A stretch of DNA of 64,000 bases, taken from Acorus gramineus (taxonomy: Eukaryota > Streptophyta > Magnoliopsida > Acorales > Acoraceae). The stretch lies in the NCBI GenBank assembly GCA_030737835.1, contig CM060857.1, forward strand, positions 11,246,457 to 11,310,456, read 5' to 3'. A model generated the notes under the pieces. The model was not told where the DNA came from. It saw only the letters and a program-made list of their open reading frames with translations, and made no database searches. A program made the position numbers and the translations under genes. Of this stretch, positions 23,161 to 37,136 are shown in pieces. Position 1 is the first letter of the stretch. Each line of letters opens with the position of its first letter.

Positions 23161-24305
23161 AACATTTTAAAAACAACGTTTTAAAAATCTGCATCTACGA
23201 CGCCCCAACGCAACCCTTTCATAGAAGCAAGTTTTCACAATGTGTTTTCAAATCAAATGCGTGTCAATCTAATGTTTTATTTTTCCCCTTTGAAGAGTGG
23301 AACCATAGCAACCCGAGCACAGGAGAATTGGGGGAGTAAAGTCTCCTATAAAAAAGTGTATGTATTCATGTGCTCAAAAGGTTGGTCTTGGGTTTTGCTG
23401 GGCTATTTCTATATCCTCTTCGTGTATGAGTTATATAAGATTATAATAAAATTGGATGAGTGAATGTCAATGCTCATATGTGTTTTCTTACATGGATTTG
23501 ATGCAGTCTCATTTGTTTTTAGATAAATGGATTGTATTAAGGCATCGTTTGGAACCTTGTCAAAATTAGTTTTTAGATAATTGTTTCTAAACAGGGTTTT
23601 TGAAATTTAACTTTTAGGATTTTGGTTTTAATAATGTGTTAAAAGTCAATGAAACAGCTGGTTCAAAACAACTTTTATGGAAACACCAATTTTTGGAACC
23701 AAACTGGACCTAAGAGCGTACGCTGCTACCTTAAATAATAATAATAAAAAATGTCATGTAATGCAGTCTGACCCTCTCTCTAGCATCATCTATCTCTGCC
23801 ATTGTTTTCGTCTTTTGGTAGATAAGTGTTTTTTTATGGTTAAATGTTATCCTAAATTAGCGGGAGTAGAACTAAAACCTAGGACCTCTCAGTTAAGAGG
23901 GATTACCTCTGCCAACCTACTAAGAGGTGGTTTGGTTCCCCACCTCCAATTCGACCCTTCACACATTGCATTTGCCTCTTTTTTTGTGCGACCTTTGGGA
24001 AGTGATGGAAATCGTTCAAGTCCATTGAGCGTCATGACCAATTTATCCCCATATTGATCAGACTCACCACTACCTTGAATCAAATCTCAACTCCCCAAAC
24101 TATTTTCCTCTGAAATCCACTTGATGTCGACGATCTTGGATTTCCATATCATTTGAGTTTGTAATCCCCAACAGAAAAGAACTGCCTATTTGTAACTAAC
24201 GTGTTCATAAAAGCCTTCCATTGTCCCAGTTTCTTTACATGTTCTACAAATGGTATGTCTAACATTTCATTTATTATTATTATTCATGTTTCTTTTCTTA
24301 TGCAG
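23161..24305 (+). promoter_or_regulatory. Upstream region of KS1
   Basis: This DNA is shared with the second KS copy (60902-62046) almost without change. It includes a SINE-like piece on the minus strand (23840-23935, with GAGAGGTCCTAGG). An open stretch 24165-24252 ends in a GT donor and could join the KS exon at 24306 in frame, but it has no ATG. It probably contains the promoter and 5' UTR of KS; no clear TATA site can be chosen. Confidence 0.45.
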
Positions 24306-24328
24306 CATCTTCTGATCTTGGATCACAC

Positions 24329-27300
24329 ATGGCGATTACAGCAACTAATGCAGTTATGGTATGTTTCACGCCTCATATACATGGTTTTCATCTAATTTTC
24401 ATGTTGAGGTGTACTGATCAGCACTGGATGGATTCACATTCCAGTTTGCTGAAGGGCCAAAAGAAAGAACAAGGGATAAATTGTCCAAAGTGGAGTTTTC
24501 CATGTCTTCCTATGACACTGCTTGGGTGGCCATGGTTCCATCGTCAAATTCTCCTCAATCTCCATGTTTCCCTAAGTGTCTACAATGGTTATTGGAGAAT
24601 CAGCATCTTGATGGATCATGGGGCTTGCCCGGTCATATTCCATCTTTGATGAAAGATTCTCTCTCCTCCACATTGGCCAGTGTTTTGGCACTTAAACGGT
24701 GGAATATTGGCGAGGAACATATGAATAAGGGTGCCATGCTAGCCCATTTTATTTCCTCATTTAAATTTTGTGATATCAATATATTTTGTTTTGATTTGTT
24801 TTCTTATAAATTAGCTTTGTCAATTTCTTCCAGGGATCCAATTTATTAAGTCCAATGTTTCATTCGCCACTGATGAAAACCAGCACCCCCCAATTGGTTT
24901 CAATATCATTTTTCCTGGTATGATTGGATATGCCAATGACTTGGGTTTACATCTTCCATTGAGCTCGAGTACCATAGATGATATGATGCAGAAGCGAGAC
25001 CAGGAATTAAAAAGGTATCAGAATTTTTAATTTACATATGTTTGATATTCTCATTTTGTTTCACCTTGTAATCTTCAGTGTAGAATATCCATGGATATTG
25101 AACGTGCAACATGGAGTTTAATCTCTTATGTCAAAACTTATGCCACTCTCTGATTATAAGATTTCCTCTGTTCTTGAAAACCATATATCTGAAAGGTTTG
25201 CTTTATCAAAGCATATTGTGCTATAATTTGACAGATTAGCACTAAACACAAATTGGGAAGGTCAATGTTCTATCAATTTTACACTCTTGTTGCACTTTTT
25301 ATACACTTCAAATAGTATTTGCATATGCATTTTCCTTCCAACAAATAAAGGCCATACCTTGGGCAAGTGTGTGATACATTTTATTGGGCTGTACGTGACA
25401 TCAGTCTGTTGGAAATCTCTTGCACCTCATGAATAATGTTACTTATAAATAATTTGCTCAATGACCTACATGAACTTTGTTCCTTCTATTTTGACCCCTC
25501 ATCTTCTCAGATAAGGTGATTTGGATGATGGTATAGATATATTTTAGGTGTACTCTTGGTTGCAATCAAGACAAGGAACCAACATGATGAAATGACATGT
25601 AAAAGGCCTTGAAGCAAGCTCCAAATGAAATCCTAGGGTTTTCAACATTTACATGAAAGCATTGCTATATTGTCTTTGAAGTCTGGTTGCCTCTCTAACA
25701 AGGAACTAACATGCATGTACATAACAACTGTACATGAAGTCTTACAAGGCATCTTCAAGAAGTCAGATACATGATCTCAGTAGTGCATATATATTAAAAT
25801 ATAACAAAATATAGTATTTTTTGTAAACATTTGAAATGATTTGTTAAATTAACTCCATATGTAGCCCATGAGGCCACACATATATAAATGATCTCTTTTA
25901 TAATTGACTCGCGCAGAGTTGATGTACATAATAAGTTAATGGGACTAACACGTATCCATTATCCTTGTAATAATGACATAGACATGCAGTTGTCAGACAT
26001 AACACCTTGGAAGGCATTACTAGTGATATTCATTCTCTTCTTTGTTGTACATGATGATGTATCTATATTCGAACATTACAATCATGACTTTGTTCTATGC
26101 CATTGCTAACATACAGTGATATATCACCTCAGATGCTCAACAAATTTTAGTGGAAACAGAGCCTACCTAGCTTATGTTTCAGAAGGATTGGGAAAATTAC
26201 AAGATTGGACAGAGATCATGAAATTTCAAAGGAAGAATGGTTCTTTATTTAATTCACCATCCACTACAGCCGCTGCTTTAATGCATGGTTACAATGCAAA
26301 GGGCCTTGATTATCTGTGGTCGCTCATAGAAATGTTTGGCAATGCAGGTGATCATCATCATGGTTGTTTCCGATTTATTTGTCTCTCCTCTATATAGTAC
26401 TATTGTTTTTCTATTATCATTATCATCTGTATATGCATGTCTCCTAAATTAATAATTTTTTTCATAAAGCTGACCCCAGATATGTTGGAAAAAGATTATA
26501 TTTGAGTTGGATTGAGTATTCCTATCATGGTTTCTTTCTCATGTAGTCTGATGTCTATCATTCCAGTACCCACTGCATATCCTCTGAGGTTGCGGACCTG
26601 TTTGTCACTGGTAGATAATGTTGAGAGATTAGGCATTGCTCGACATTTCAGAGATGAAATAAAGAACATTTTGGATGAAACATACAGGTGATGCAAACTA
26701 AAACTCTCTTCATGTATAATTTTAGATTATCAGTAAAACATATGACCTAAGGCAACATACAGAAGCTGGCTACAGGATGATGATGAAATATTTTTAGATA
26801 CTGCAACATGTGCCATGGCATTTCGGCTTTTGCGTATTTACGGATACAATGTCTCTTCGGGTACTTGTTTTCAACTAGATACAATGATTGACCATGATTT
26901 CTATAATAGTAATAGGGTTATTTGTAGCTATCTATTGGGACTCTCACTGAGTTTTTTATGTTTAGATGTACTAGCTCAACTTGACAATAAAGATCCTTTC
27001 TTCAATTCAGTGGGTGAAAGTCTACAAGATATAGGTGCAACAGCTATTGAGTTATATCGGGCTTCTCAAGTCATGATATTTTCAAATGAGCTAGATCTAA
27101 AGAGACTAAATTCCTTAGCAAGTCATATTCTTAAACAACAACTCTCTAGCAGGGCTTTGAGTGGGGATATATTGCAACAACATAATGATCTAGAGGTAAT
27201 TACCTGACAAGAAACAGAACTCTTTAAATTTCAATCTGATGTCGAACTTATGTTACCTTTCATTGGTCCACTGAAAATTTATACCTTCAGGCGGAAAATA

Positions 27301-28852
27301 CCTTGAAGTTCCCCATGCATGCTGATTTGGAGCGCATAGAGCACAGGAGGACTATGGAGAGTTTTAGAGTTGATAGTATTCAAATTCTAAAATCTGCATA
27401 TAGGTAAGCTCAATATAGATTTTCCTGAACATGTTCTAAATCTGCTAAATAATTAGTTATGCCTAGTACCCATCAATTAATTAATGTTGTCATAACAGAA
27501 TCATGAATATTGACAACCAAGATTTCCTAGAATTGGCAGTGGAGGACTTCCAGAGTTCTCAACTCACATACCGTGAGGAGCTAAAAAATCTGGAGAGGTA
27601 AAGTGCATGATGTTTATGTAGGGAATGACATCTTACCTAAAATGTGTTTGATTTAGATTCTGTTTTCAAACAGGTGGATAAAAGAAAATAGATTGGATCA
27701 GTTAAAATTTGCCCGACAGAAGTTGACATATTGTTACTTTTCTGCCGCTGCCACTCTTTTTCCTCCTGAATCATCCGATGCCCGTATTCCATGGGCTAAA
27801 AATGGTGTACTAACCACCGTAGTTGATGACTTCTTCGATGTCGGGGGTTCTCAAGAAGAAATGATACAACTCATTGAGTTGGTTGAAAAGTATGTCATTT
27901 TGTGCTGGTTGTGGTTTATAAGAAATGGTTTTTTAGACCAGAGTTCATCTTGAACTCATTAGGTTGATAATTTTCAACGATTTGCAGGTGGGATGGAGAT
28001 GTGGTCGATTGTTGCTCTGAACAAGTTGAAATAATATTTTCCGCACTTTACAATACAATTAATGACCTTGGAACTAGAGCGTCGTCAATACAAAGGCGCA
28101 GTGTCACGAGCCACATAATTGAAATAGTGAGTTAACATAGCTTATGATTCTTCAATTTTCTTCCTCTATCCCAATATTTGTTCGAGATGTGTTGACATGA
28201 CCTATCTCGATATTATAGTGGCTTGCTTTGGTCAAGTCTATGATGAGAGAGTCAGAGTGGCTAAAGAACAATGCAGTGCCCACTCTGGACGATTACATGA
28301 CAAACGGGTGCATATCATTCGCTTTAGGGCCAATTGTTCTTCCGACGCTCTACTTTGTTGGTCCTGAGATTTCTGAGGATGTCATTAGAAGTCCAGAGTA
28401 CTCTAATCTATTCAAACTCATGAGCACATGTGGGCGTATTCTCAATGATGTACAAGGCTTTGAAGTATGTATCCATATGACCTCAGATAATAATTTTTTG
28501 TTATTTTACCATGTCACTGACCTGCAAATGCATTTTTATTCAGAGAGAAGGAAATGAAGGGAAATTGAACAGTGTCTCATTGCTTGTGCTTAATGGACAT
28601 GGTAAAGTTTCCGTGGAAGATGCGAAGAGGGAGATGAGAGACAAAATTGACCATAGCAGGAGAGAGTTGCTAAGACTTGTGTTGCAGACTGAGGGAAGTG
28701 TTGTCCCAAGAGAGTGCAAGGATCTGTTTTGGAAGATGAGTAAGATTCTACATGTCTTCTATATGAGGAATGATGGGTTCACTTCTCCAAAGGAAATGCT
28801 CAATGCTGTGAATGCTGTCATATATGAACCTCTCAATGTCACCTCTGTTTGA
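24329..28852 (+). CDS. KS: ent-kaurene synthase, copy 1 (TPS-e/f class I diterpene synthase)
   Basis: Exons 24306-24358 (ATG at 24329), 24445-24730, 24834-25014, 26133-26347, 26567-26687, 26763-26860, 26966-27195, 27291-27403, 27499-27597, 27674-27889, 27988-28126, 28219-28464 and 28544-28852 all have GT-AG borders and join in phase to 760 aa without a stop. Family marks: [11 protein letters not shown], a gamma-beta region with no class II DxDD, the class I metal site DDFFD in exon 10, GPIVLP with the Ile kept in kaurene-forming enzymes, and [10 protein letters not shown] as second metal site. Arabidopsis KS is 785 aa and aligns throughout. The enzyme ionises ent-copalyl diphosphate and cyclises it to ent-kaurene, normally in plastids, for gibberellins. 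Here the first residues before [13 protein letters not shown] are only [10 protein letters not shown], so a plastid transit peptide is not obvious; a further 5' exon is possible. Intron 3 is unusually long (1.1 kb). Confidence 0.93.
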
Positions 28853-29691
28853 TCAATAAAACAATTCTAAGTATTGAGTTAGTAAATAAATTACTTATCT
28901 AAGTAACACCCTTGGCATTGTTTGATTTCAATTTAAATGGCTCAATATATAATCCTGATAAATCAGTAGGTCTTGTTTGGGTAAATTTCACTGAATTGAT
29001 GTGTAATGTGGTTATTGAAATTCCATGTACGTTTCTGTGTGATTATATGCAAGACCTAGAACAGGGCGATTGTTTTAGAAAGTTTTGGAATTTTCTTTTT
29101 ATCAAATATTACAAAATCAATTAGCAGTCAAATCCCAAGATAGAGATCATGAGTCAAATCAATTAAATTTATAGATCCAATTTTGTATTTGTGAAGTTCA
29201 TTTAAATGAACCTAGACTGATATTATATCCTAACTACGTTGGTCAACTTTGAGAATCGAGAAGCCGGAAGGAAAAAAAAAAAGGGATTTTTATTTTTAAG
29301 TATATGCTATTTAGTGATTAATCTCTTCTTTTTCATATTTCATTTTAAGTTTCAGTTTTTTACTCATTTTTTGTTTTTTACTTCCTATCAAATTCCATTT
29401 AACTTTAGTTTGTTAACTTAAAATTTTAAAATATTAAAACTGCTCTTATAATTTTTATTTTTGTCTTTATAAACTATGTTATTTAGTTGTTGATTCATTA
29501 CATCAATTTTATGTTCATTTTTTATATTGTATTTTAAGTCTGATTTTAAGTCTCTAACCTCAAACACTTTTTTTTTTGTTATTAATCTCTAGACAAATTG
29601 TCTGTGTGAATTTGGAAGTATTTTAATATTTTTATTTTATTAATCTATGTATTTCATTCATTAAATTAAGATTTCTGTTTACCTTTTCCAA
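28853..29691. other. KS1 3' flank and AT-rich spacer
   Basis: T/A-rich DNA with no gene seen. It ends at an abrupt junction where ATTTCTGTTTACC occurs twice within 40 bp (29671, 29699). Confidence 0.5.
28855..28860 (+). terminator. Putative KS1 polyadenylation signal
   Basis: AATAAA lies 2 bp after the stop codon. It is very close to the stop, so a later signal may also be used. Confidence 0.35.
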
Positions 29692-31068
29692 CCGTAAATA
29701 TTTCTGTTTACCTTTTCCAACCACAAACAAACACTCTAGACAGTAAACTACAGCGCATATCAAACTGCGCATATCATTCTCCATTTTTAGTGCCACTGGA
29801 CCATCTTGTCAAGATGGCTCAATATATCCGATTAGTTCATAGGTTTCAAGGTTCATTTGGTTTAAATTTAGAATCCAAAATAGTTTGCACAGAAAATCTA
29901 ACTTAGTTACGCATACCAAGTGGAATCTGTATATTACGTCCAATTAATGAGTTGTTTAAATAACTGCAACATTAGTCTACCTCAATCTCAATTGTAGATA
30001 TCTAACAAAAATGTACTGTACCATCATAAGATATTTTCTGACTATCACAGTGTATGCTAGATCTTTTAGAAATGAATTGACAGCATGATGCATTTTAGAG
30101 ACAAAACAAAAAACAAAAAAAAAATTGATGACAACCATTAGATAGCATCCAGCAGAATTCCTATGAGTTTCCCAAAAAAACATCCAGCAAAGAACAACAC
30201 TAGATTGACTACTTTCAACAGATTAACTTTGAAAGTTTCATCACTTAGCAATCGCCAAAAATGTACCTTACCTGTTTTAAATTGATAGATTGGAGATAGC
30301 CATTAATGGCAATCACACCAAAATCAGACAATGTCGAGGAAGCAAAACCTTCTAGCAAAACTTTGTTGGAGCCAAACCCATACATTAGCACACCAAATCC
30401 AACCCTGCAAGAATGTGTGATATTTAGAGTGAAAGCCAACCTTCTCCTCACCAAAAAAAAAAGAAGAAAAAAGAATGTGAATGATATAATATCCAGAAAT
30501 TCTACAAGTAGGTCATATGAGATAGCAGTATTTTCAAGAAGAAAAATGCGCCAGAGGAGAAAAAAAAAAAGGTGCTGTTGAGGAATGTGGTTATGAATTT
30601 CTTTATTATTTGATATTTTGTATATTAGGATTTATCTGGACCTATGTTAAGTAAAATCATACATGAGCAGACCAAATCCAAACCTGCAAGAATATATGAT
30701 ATTTAGAGTGAAAGCCAACCTTCTCCTCACAAAAAAAAAGAAAAAAAGAATGTGAATGATATACATCACCAGTTGCTTTATTTTCTTCCGGAGTTGAATA
30801 TTTGCAAGTTCAAAACAGACATCCCATGCTAACTTTCTTGATCACTAAGACAATAAAAAAAATTTAATCAAAATCTCCCCAATGCAGATCTTTCACTAAT
30901 ACGTAGGGGGGTTGTTCCAACTCCAATGAAACAGTATCTAATCTGCTGTTCATCTTGATCTTTCCTATAATTCATGGCTATGAATTAATTCTGATACAAT
31001 GGAGGTTTTGTTAAGCACCGAGTCCTTCAATTTTTTTTCCTTGAATGAGCTTTTAGTTGTCATACTAA

Positions 31069-31203
<135 letters not shown>

Positions 31204-31506
31204 TAGCTTTTGACAATTGTGAAGCCTAAAAGTTCTTATCCTTCTACGGATCGGGCATGCAACACCATTATCTTTCCCTTTGTTCCAAAAGGCGAGCGAA
31301 AGCGGCGAAGTCCAAGCCATAATACAATTTGAACTACTTTTTAAACTACTTTTTAAAAGAGTTGATTGTTTTGTTGCCTTGTAGTTGTTGTTTTTCCATC
31401 TACATTTTTTGGGTTGTGTAACATTTATTACCTCATTTTTATGGTCATCTACAGTTGATATGAACAGTGATTTTTAAAAAAAATTATTAGACAAGAGGGT
31501 GAAAAA

Positions 31507-33705
31507 ATGACGTATGCTCGTGAAGATTTGATTGGTCATCCTACACCGTTAAATGCGCTGAAATTTTATGACAAGATATAGAATATTAAGGTCCGAGTTA
31601 TAAGACGAGGATCCATAGAAACATACAACAACCAAAAAGGGTCTGGGGAGATATGGAAAGTGATCGTAATAGATGATGAGGTTAGTAATGTGTACATGGT
31701 TTTATGTTTTCATTACAATTTCATTTTTTAAAGTTTTTTCAACTAACATGTACAGGGGACTAGAATGCAAGCAATAATGTTCAAAGAGGCGATCTCAAAA
31801 TTCAATGCATTGCTATTAAAAGATAAGACGTACTATATTTCTAACGGAATGGTCAAACCAGTTCACCCAAATTATGCCTATGTTAACAAAATGGAGCTAT
31901 CACTCACAATTCATACACACATTGAGGAATTAGAAAGCGATTTGATTTTTCAAAAATCCATATATGATTTCACACCACTGAAGAACATTATTCAGAGTCG
32001 AAAAGTGGACGAGCAATTTGGTATGTATACTAAAACTTTTAAAATACAACAAATAGTTTATTTAATATTCAAACATGAAGACTATTAATAATTGCTGTGT
32101 ATTTCATGCAGACACTATAGCTTTTGTGTTAAATGTGAGGACTACATATAGAATGGGGAAAGATAAGGAACGTCCACCAACAAGAGTTCGAGAAATTATC
32201 ATTAAAGATATAGAGTAGAATCCTATGAAACTTCATGTTATTATCATGTAACATATATATACAACAAGTAAATAATGTTTTTCTTTCATTTGTACCAACA
32301 GGTCAGAATCAATTAAACTCAGATTGTGGGGTGACCTCGCTGACAATGAAGGAGAAGAATTAGAGGAATTGATCGCAGACAATCCTATAATTGCAATTTC
32401 AAGAGCAAAGGCTACCATGTCCGATGGTAATACACTCTACTTGGCCTTATACTTAACTATGCCTAATGACAGACATACCTACTCATTAAGTTTATAAATT
32501 AGCTTAGAAGATAAATGAATATAAGCTTCATAACGGAGTTTGTTCTTTATATTAACACATATTTCATTACAATTGTACTGGATCATATCAGCGATTTGAT
32601 ACCGGTTCATGTTCTTTTTTAAAATTATATTTGTTATTTTGTATAACAAAGTATAATTTTCATCCAGGTGAATTTTGTATCAACTCAGGAATACCTACAA
32701 CAATTGAAATCAACCCATCAATTCAACAAGCTAATGAGCTCAGACAACGGTATCATATGGATTTTATTACATAATTTTATTGGTTTTCTGATATTTATTG
32801 GTTTTCAAAGATTTCTTAAGTTATATTATGCAATCAAATTATTAACATTATAATAAACAGTTTCATATCTTTGAAGAAAAGTGGGGACCACAAATTTTTC
32901 CTCTTGCCCACAAAGACGGTGAGAGATACCACTGAAATGACAATCGATCAAATTATCCGTGAAGGCACATCTCAAGTCAAGGTATATATGAATTATAAAA
33001 CATATACACACACATATATATAACAGGTGTATTGTACAAATGAAATAATTATTATGAATAATTAACTTTTCAAAGTTAATTGAAATTGCAGACTACTTTC
33101 TGCTCATTCCAAGCAAACATCATGAGCATTGAAAACAAAAGGGAACCATATTACAATGCATGCAAGAAATGTTATAGTAAGGTTGACATGAAAGAAGGCG
33201 TAGTGGAATGCTATAAATGTAAAAAAATTGATGTCGAATGCAATCAAAGGTACGTATTATAGAATAAATAGTTATACTACTCATATGACAACTTATTACT
33301 TCTGTTGATTTCAGGTACATCTTAAAGCTTATCGTAACTGATGGTGAACAAAGTATTAAGATTACCATATTTGATGATTCAGAGATGTTAATTGGTTGTC
33401 CAGTCTCAGAATATATGAGCATGAATGGGGAGGTACGGTGAGCAATTAATTACAAATTTTTAAATAGTTCAATCACTAAATACATTCTTATGTTATTACA
33501 GAAAGACATGCAATCCAAATTTAATAGGAATTTGATCTCGTGCGTCGGGAAGAAATATGAGTTCTACACAAAAGCCAATAAAATAAGTGAGGATGACAGA
33601 GCTATGGGACGTTGGATTGCTCAATATATAGAGCGTATCGATGACGTAGAAGATGAAGACATCAACAAGGACGATGGATGCCAAAACAAAAGAAGAAAAT
33701 TATAA
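31507..33705 (+). pseudogene. RPA70-like gene, left copy with one stop
   Basis: Nine exons lie at 31507-31680, 31756-32020, 32112-32214, 32302-32426, 32668-32749, 32861-32981, 33092-33249, 33315-33432 and 33502-33705. All splice sites match the right copy. Exon 1 has TAG at 31579-31581 where the right copy has TGG (FYDKIWN). Otherwise the frame is the same as the intact copy. It encodes an OB-fold single-stranded DNA-binding protein of the RPA1 type that plant Helitrons carry. It may still give a shorter protein from a later ATG in exon 2. Confidence 0.85.
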
Positions 33706-34505
33706 TATCAAAATATCATCGCTCTTACTCATGTTTTTATGTTTACTTGTTTCACTTAATAAGGAAGACTTTTCAGAGTTTATGTTTTAATGAGTGTTGT
33801 ATGTTTATGAACATTTGTCATTTCGATTGTTTAACGTATAGCTGATGTTATACATTTGAGGATGTCAAATGTTTGGAAAAAAAATTATAATCCATGGTGC
33901 CTATTCATGTACTATTTAATATTATAAATTAATAAAATAAAAAATATAATATGCTTATTTTGATTGTTCTTCTTCTTTCAATTTTCATTATGGGCTAATC
34001 ATTATTATATATCAGCTAAAAAAAATTAATTAATATTATATTCATCACCTATATATTTTATTATTATTATTATTATTATGTTATACTGTTCATTTATTTA
34101 TGGGTTCCAATAATTAGGTTTTACTTCTTCATTATAAGAATTATTTTTTTCGTCGCTGCTGCTCAAGTGAAAGAAGACACATAATATTAATACATCTTAT
34201 TAACCAGGATTAACATGTTCATTATTTAGCCCAAACATTCTACATTGACAATTTCTTTAATATTGAAAAGTTGTATCGTGTTATTAAGTTCTCCATTACA
34301 TTCAGATGTGGCCAAAGAAGCGTGTTCTATGTGTCTGTGTATTCTTCAAATTATTATTATATGTGTAAAATTATGAAATCTATTTACAAATATTTTTATT
34401 ATAGGTATTATATATATAATATTATTCAGAATTAATATATAATCTATTGAAGTGCTTTGATTCACAGACCATTGAAGTGCTTCATCGGCCATACATGAGG
34501 TGAAA
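33706..34505. other. RPA70-like 3' flank and AT-rich spacer
   Basis: The first 220 bp are also in Helitron H1 (12652-12890). A (TTA)n run lies near 34060. Near 34180-34330 is an old, diverged copy of block D DNA (compare 20480-20630, with AACCAGGATTAACAT in both). No gene is seen. Confidence 0.5.
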
Positions 34506-35093
34506 ATTAAATTTTTGAATCTCTTTTTGTCTTTTTATGTATCTCAACTGTTCCTAATATCAATCCTCATCTCTAAAAAAATACGTAATTGGGAATCTAA
34601 CATCTGTAATCCTCTCCTCTCCTCTATCAACACTTCGAAAATATAGAATTTTTAACTTTTACTTTATTGTCATTGTTACTAATTTATTTAAAGTTTAAAA
34701 TATTTGTGTAAATATCTAAAATAATTAAATCATTCAACATTTTCAGACTATGGAACCTCGTTAATGTCAAATTTAAAATGTATGTATTGCTTATTAGATT
34801 TATGTTTTGACATATTTTTTGGTGAATTATCAATATGAAATATCACGTATTGTTTTAAAATATAATAATTATTTTTTAAATTATTCAATAATATGTTTTA
34901 TATGAATGTTTTTATTTTATTTTATACACATTTTAAATCTATGCTATTGAAAAAAAAAATGATAAAACTTTGAAAAATATTTATATAAATCACATTAGGC
35001 CCCCATTTAAAAAAAAATGGCTCCGCCACTGCTATAACTGTCACAAAACTCTTATACATGATAGAAGCTCTATGCATTTCATTATTAATAAAA

Positions 35094-35375
35094 GGGAAAA
35101 TCCATAAAACCACCTGTAATTTTGTAAATATTCATATAACCCCTTGTAAACACACCATAAATGTGAATAACCCCCTGCTATTAAAATTTTTTTCACATAG
35201 TGCAAATATTCAATCCATATCTCATTTTCTAAACAAAGTTTAACAAATATGTATTCTTTTAATTTAACCCTAAAAAAATAACAAAGATTAACATAGGTAA
35301 TATGAATGTATTGAGCTTACAGGGGGTTAATATAAATATCCGAAAGATTACAAGGGGGTTATATGGATTTTACCC
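35094..35375. mobile_element. MITE copy in block C copy 2
   Basis: Same ends and position within block C as the element at 19431. Confidence 0.7.
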
Positions 35376-37082
35376 TTAATAAAAATAAATAAATTGATCC
35401 TCTTCTTCATCTCTTCAACTCTCCGCCGATTTGTTACCCACATCGGCCACGAGACACTCTTCCGCTAATTAAAACCGTCCTCTCCAGATAGGAAACAAAA
35501 ATCCAAACCACCGGTCTCCTCCACAACCCTAGGTCCGATCGGTCTCGTCAATCGAGTTCGACAGATGCACGGGGACATGCACAGCCCTGGCTTTCACGGC
35601 CTCCTCTGCAACCCCGGAGCAGGGGATGCCGCAGGTAATTCATATGAAGATTTATCTGTTTTAAATTTGTTTGGGTTATCTGTAAGTTGATTTGATGGGG
35701 TTTGTTGTGCGTGTCTAATAAGAGGTTTAAGGTTTTTCATGTAAATTAATTTTTTCCATTGAGCCTGTGTGAGATCTTGCCTCTGCATATATGCGTGTCT
35801 TCTGTTTTGAATTACCAGTAATCTACACATTTGGTAATGATCCCTAAAAAAATGTTCGGCAACACTGGGTAGGCTTACAATGTCTGAATTTAAGAGTAGT
35901 ATACTGAGTGTATAGTTCCTTGCAGTCATTCGATTTAGGTAGAGTTAAAATGGCTTCTTTTTCTCGGTTCTTGTATTTCTAAAAAATATCTTCTTTAGAT
36001 AACACATTTTTTTTTTCAGGAGTGACATAAGATTATTCACCTTTCTGAATAGGTAATTTTTTTTTGTAGGTTATTATGTTATTCTCATTGGGAAACATCA
36101 AAGATAGTTTTTGGTTGTTTAGTTAACTTTTAAACCAATTTTAAAAATGATATTAATACATCATATTAATAACATTAACACATGTTCTTAACCAGGATTA
36201 ACATCTTCATTATTAAGCCCAAACCTTATACCCTGAGGATTTCTTCACGAATCGAATGTTGTACTGTGTTGTTAAGTTTATGTTTACATTTGTATGAAGG
36301 CAAAGCCTTCCTTTCTATCTTGTTACTCAAAAAATGGAAAGAAGAAATCTGATATAATTTGCATATTTTTGCATCATGCCTTCCTTTTCCACCTCACGTC
36401 ATCCTTCTCATGCAAAAGTAGGCTTAGAGGAATTCCTACCTCCATCATCTTTGTTTCAATTAGGTCTCTCCCTTGCCTTGGACACCACGCAATGCAACAG
36501 CCTCCTCCACCCATAAATATTTCTGTTTACCTTTTCCAACCACAAACAAACACTCTAGACAGTAAACTACAGCGCATATCAAACTGCGCATATCATTCTC
36601 CATTTTTAGTGCCACTGGACCATCTTGTCAAGATGGCTCAATATATCCAATCAGTTCATAGGTTTCAAGGTTCATTTGGTTTAAATTTAGAATCCAAAAT
36701 AGTTTGCACAGAAAATCTAACTTAGTTACGCATACCAAGTGGAATCTGTATATTACGTCCAATTAATGAGTTGTTTAAATAACTGCAACATTAGTCTACC
36801 TCAATCTCAATTGTAGATATCTAACAAAAATGTACTTACCATCATAAGATATTTTCTGACTATCACAGTGTATGCTAGATCTTTTAGAAATGAATTGACA
36901 GCATGATGCATTTTAGAGACAAAACAAAAAACAAAAAAAAAATTGATGACAACCATTAGATAGCATCCAGCAGAATTCCTATGAGTTTCCCAAAAAAACA
37001 TCCAGCAAAGAACAACACTAGATTGACTACTTTCAACAGATTAACTTAGAATGTACTTTAAATATTGTTTTTTTCTTAACAG

Positions 37083-37136
37083 ATTCTTCTTTGTCTCGCT
37101 AATCTGGTTGGAAGTACCATAGGAACACATGAGGTG
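37083..37136 (+). pseudogene. Exon-like segment X2 (copy 2)
   Basis: Identical in frame to the copy at 21412 (ILLCLANLVGSTIGTHEV). In this copy further exon-like pieces follow at 37882 and 38514, so this may be the most complete version of the unidentified gene. Confidence 0.5.

Noticed and set aside
24329-28852. KS as a bifunctional CPS/KS
   Set aside because: The class II DxDD motif is missing; only the class I DDFFD site is present.
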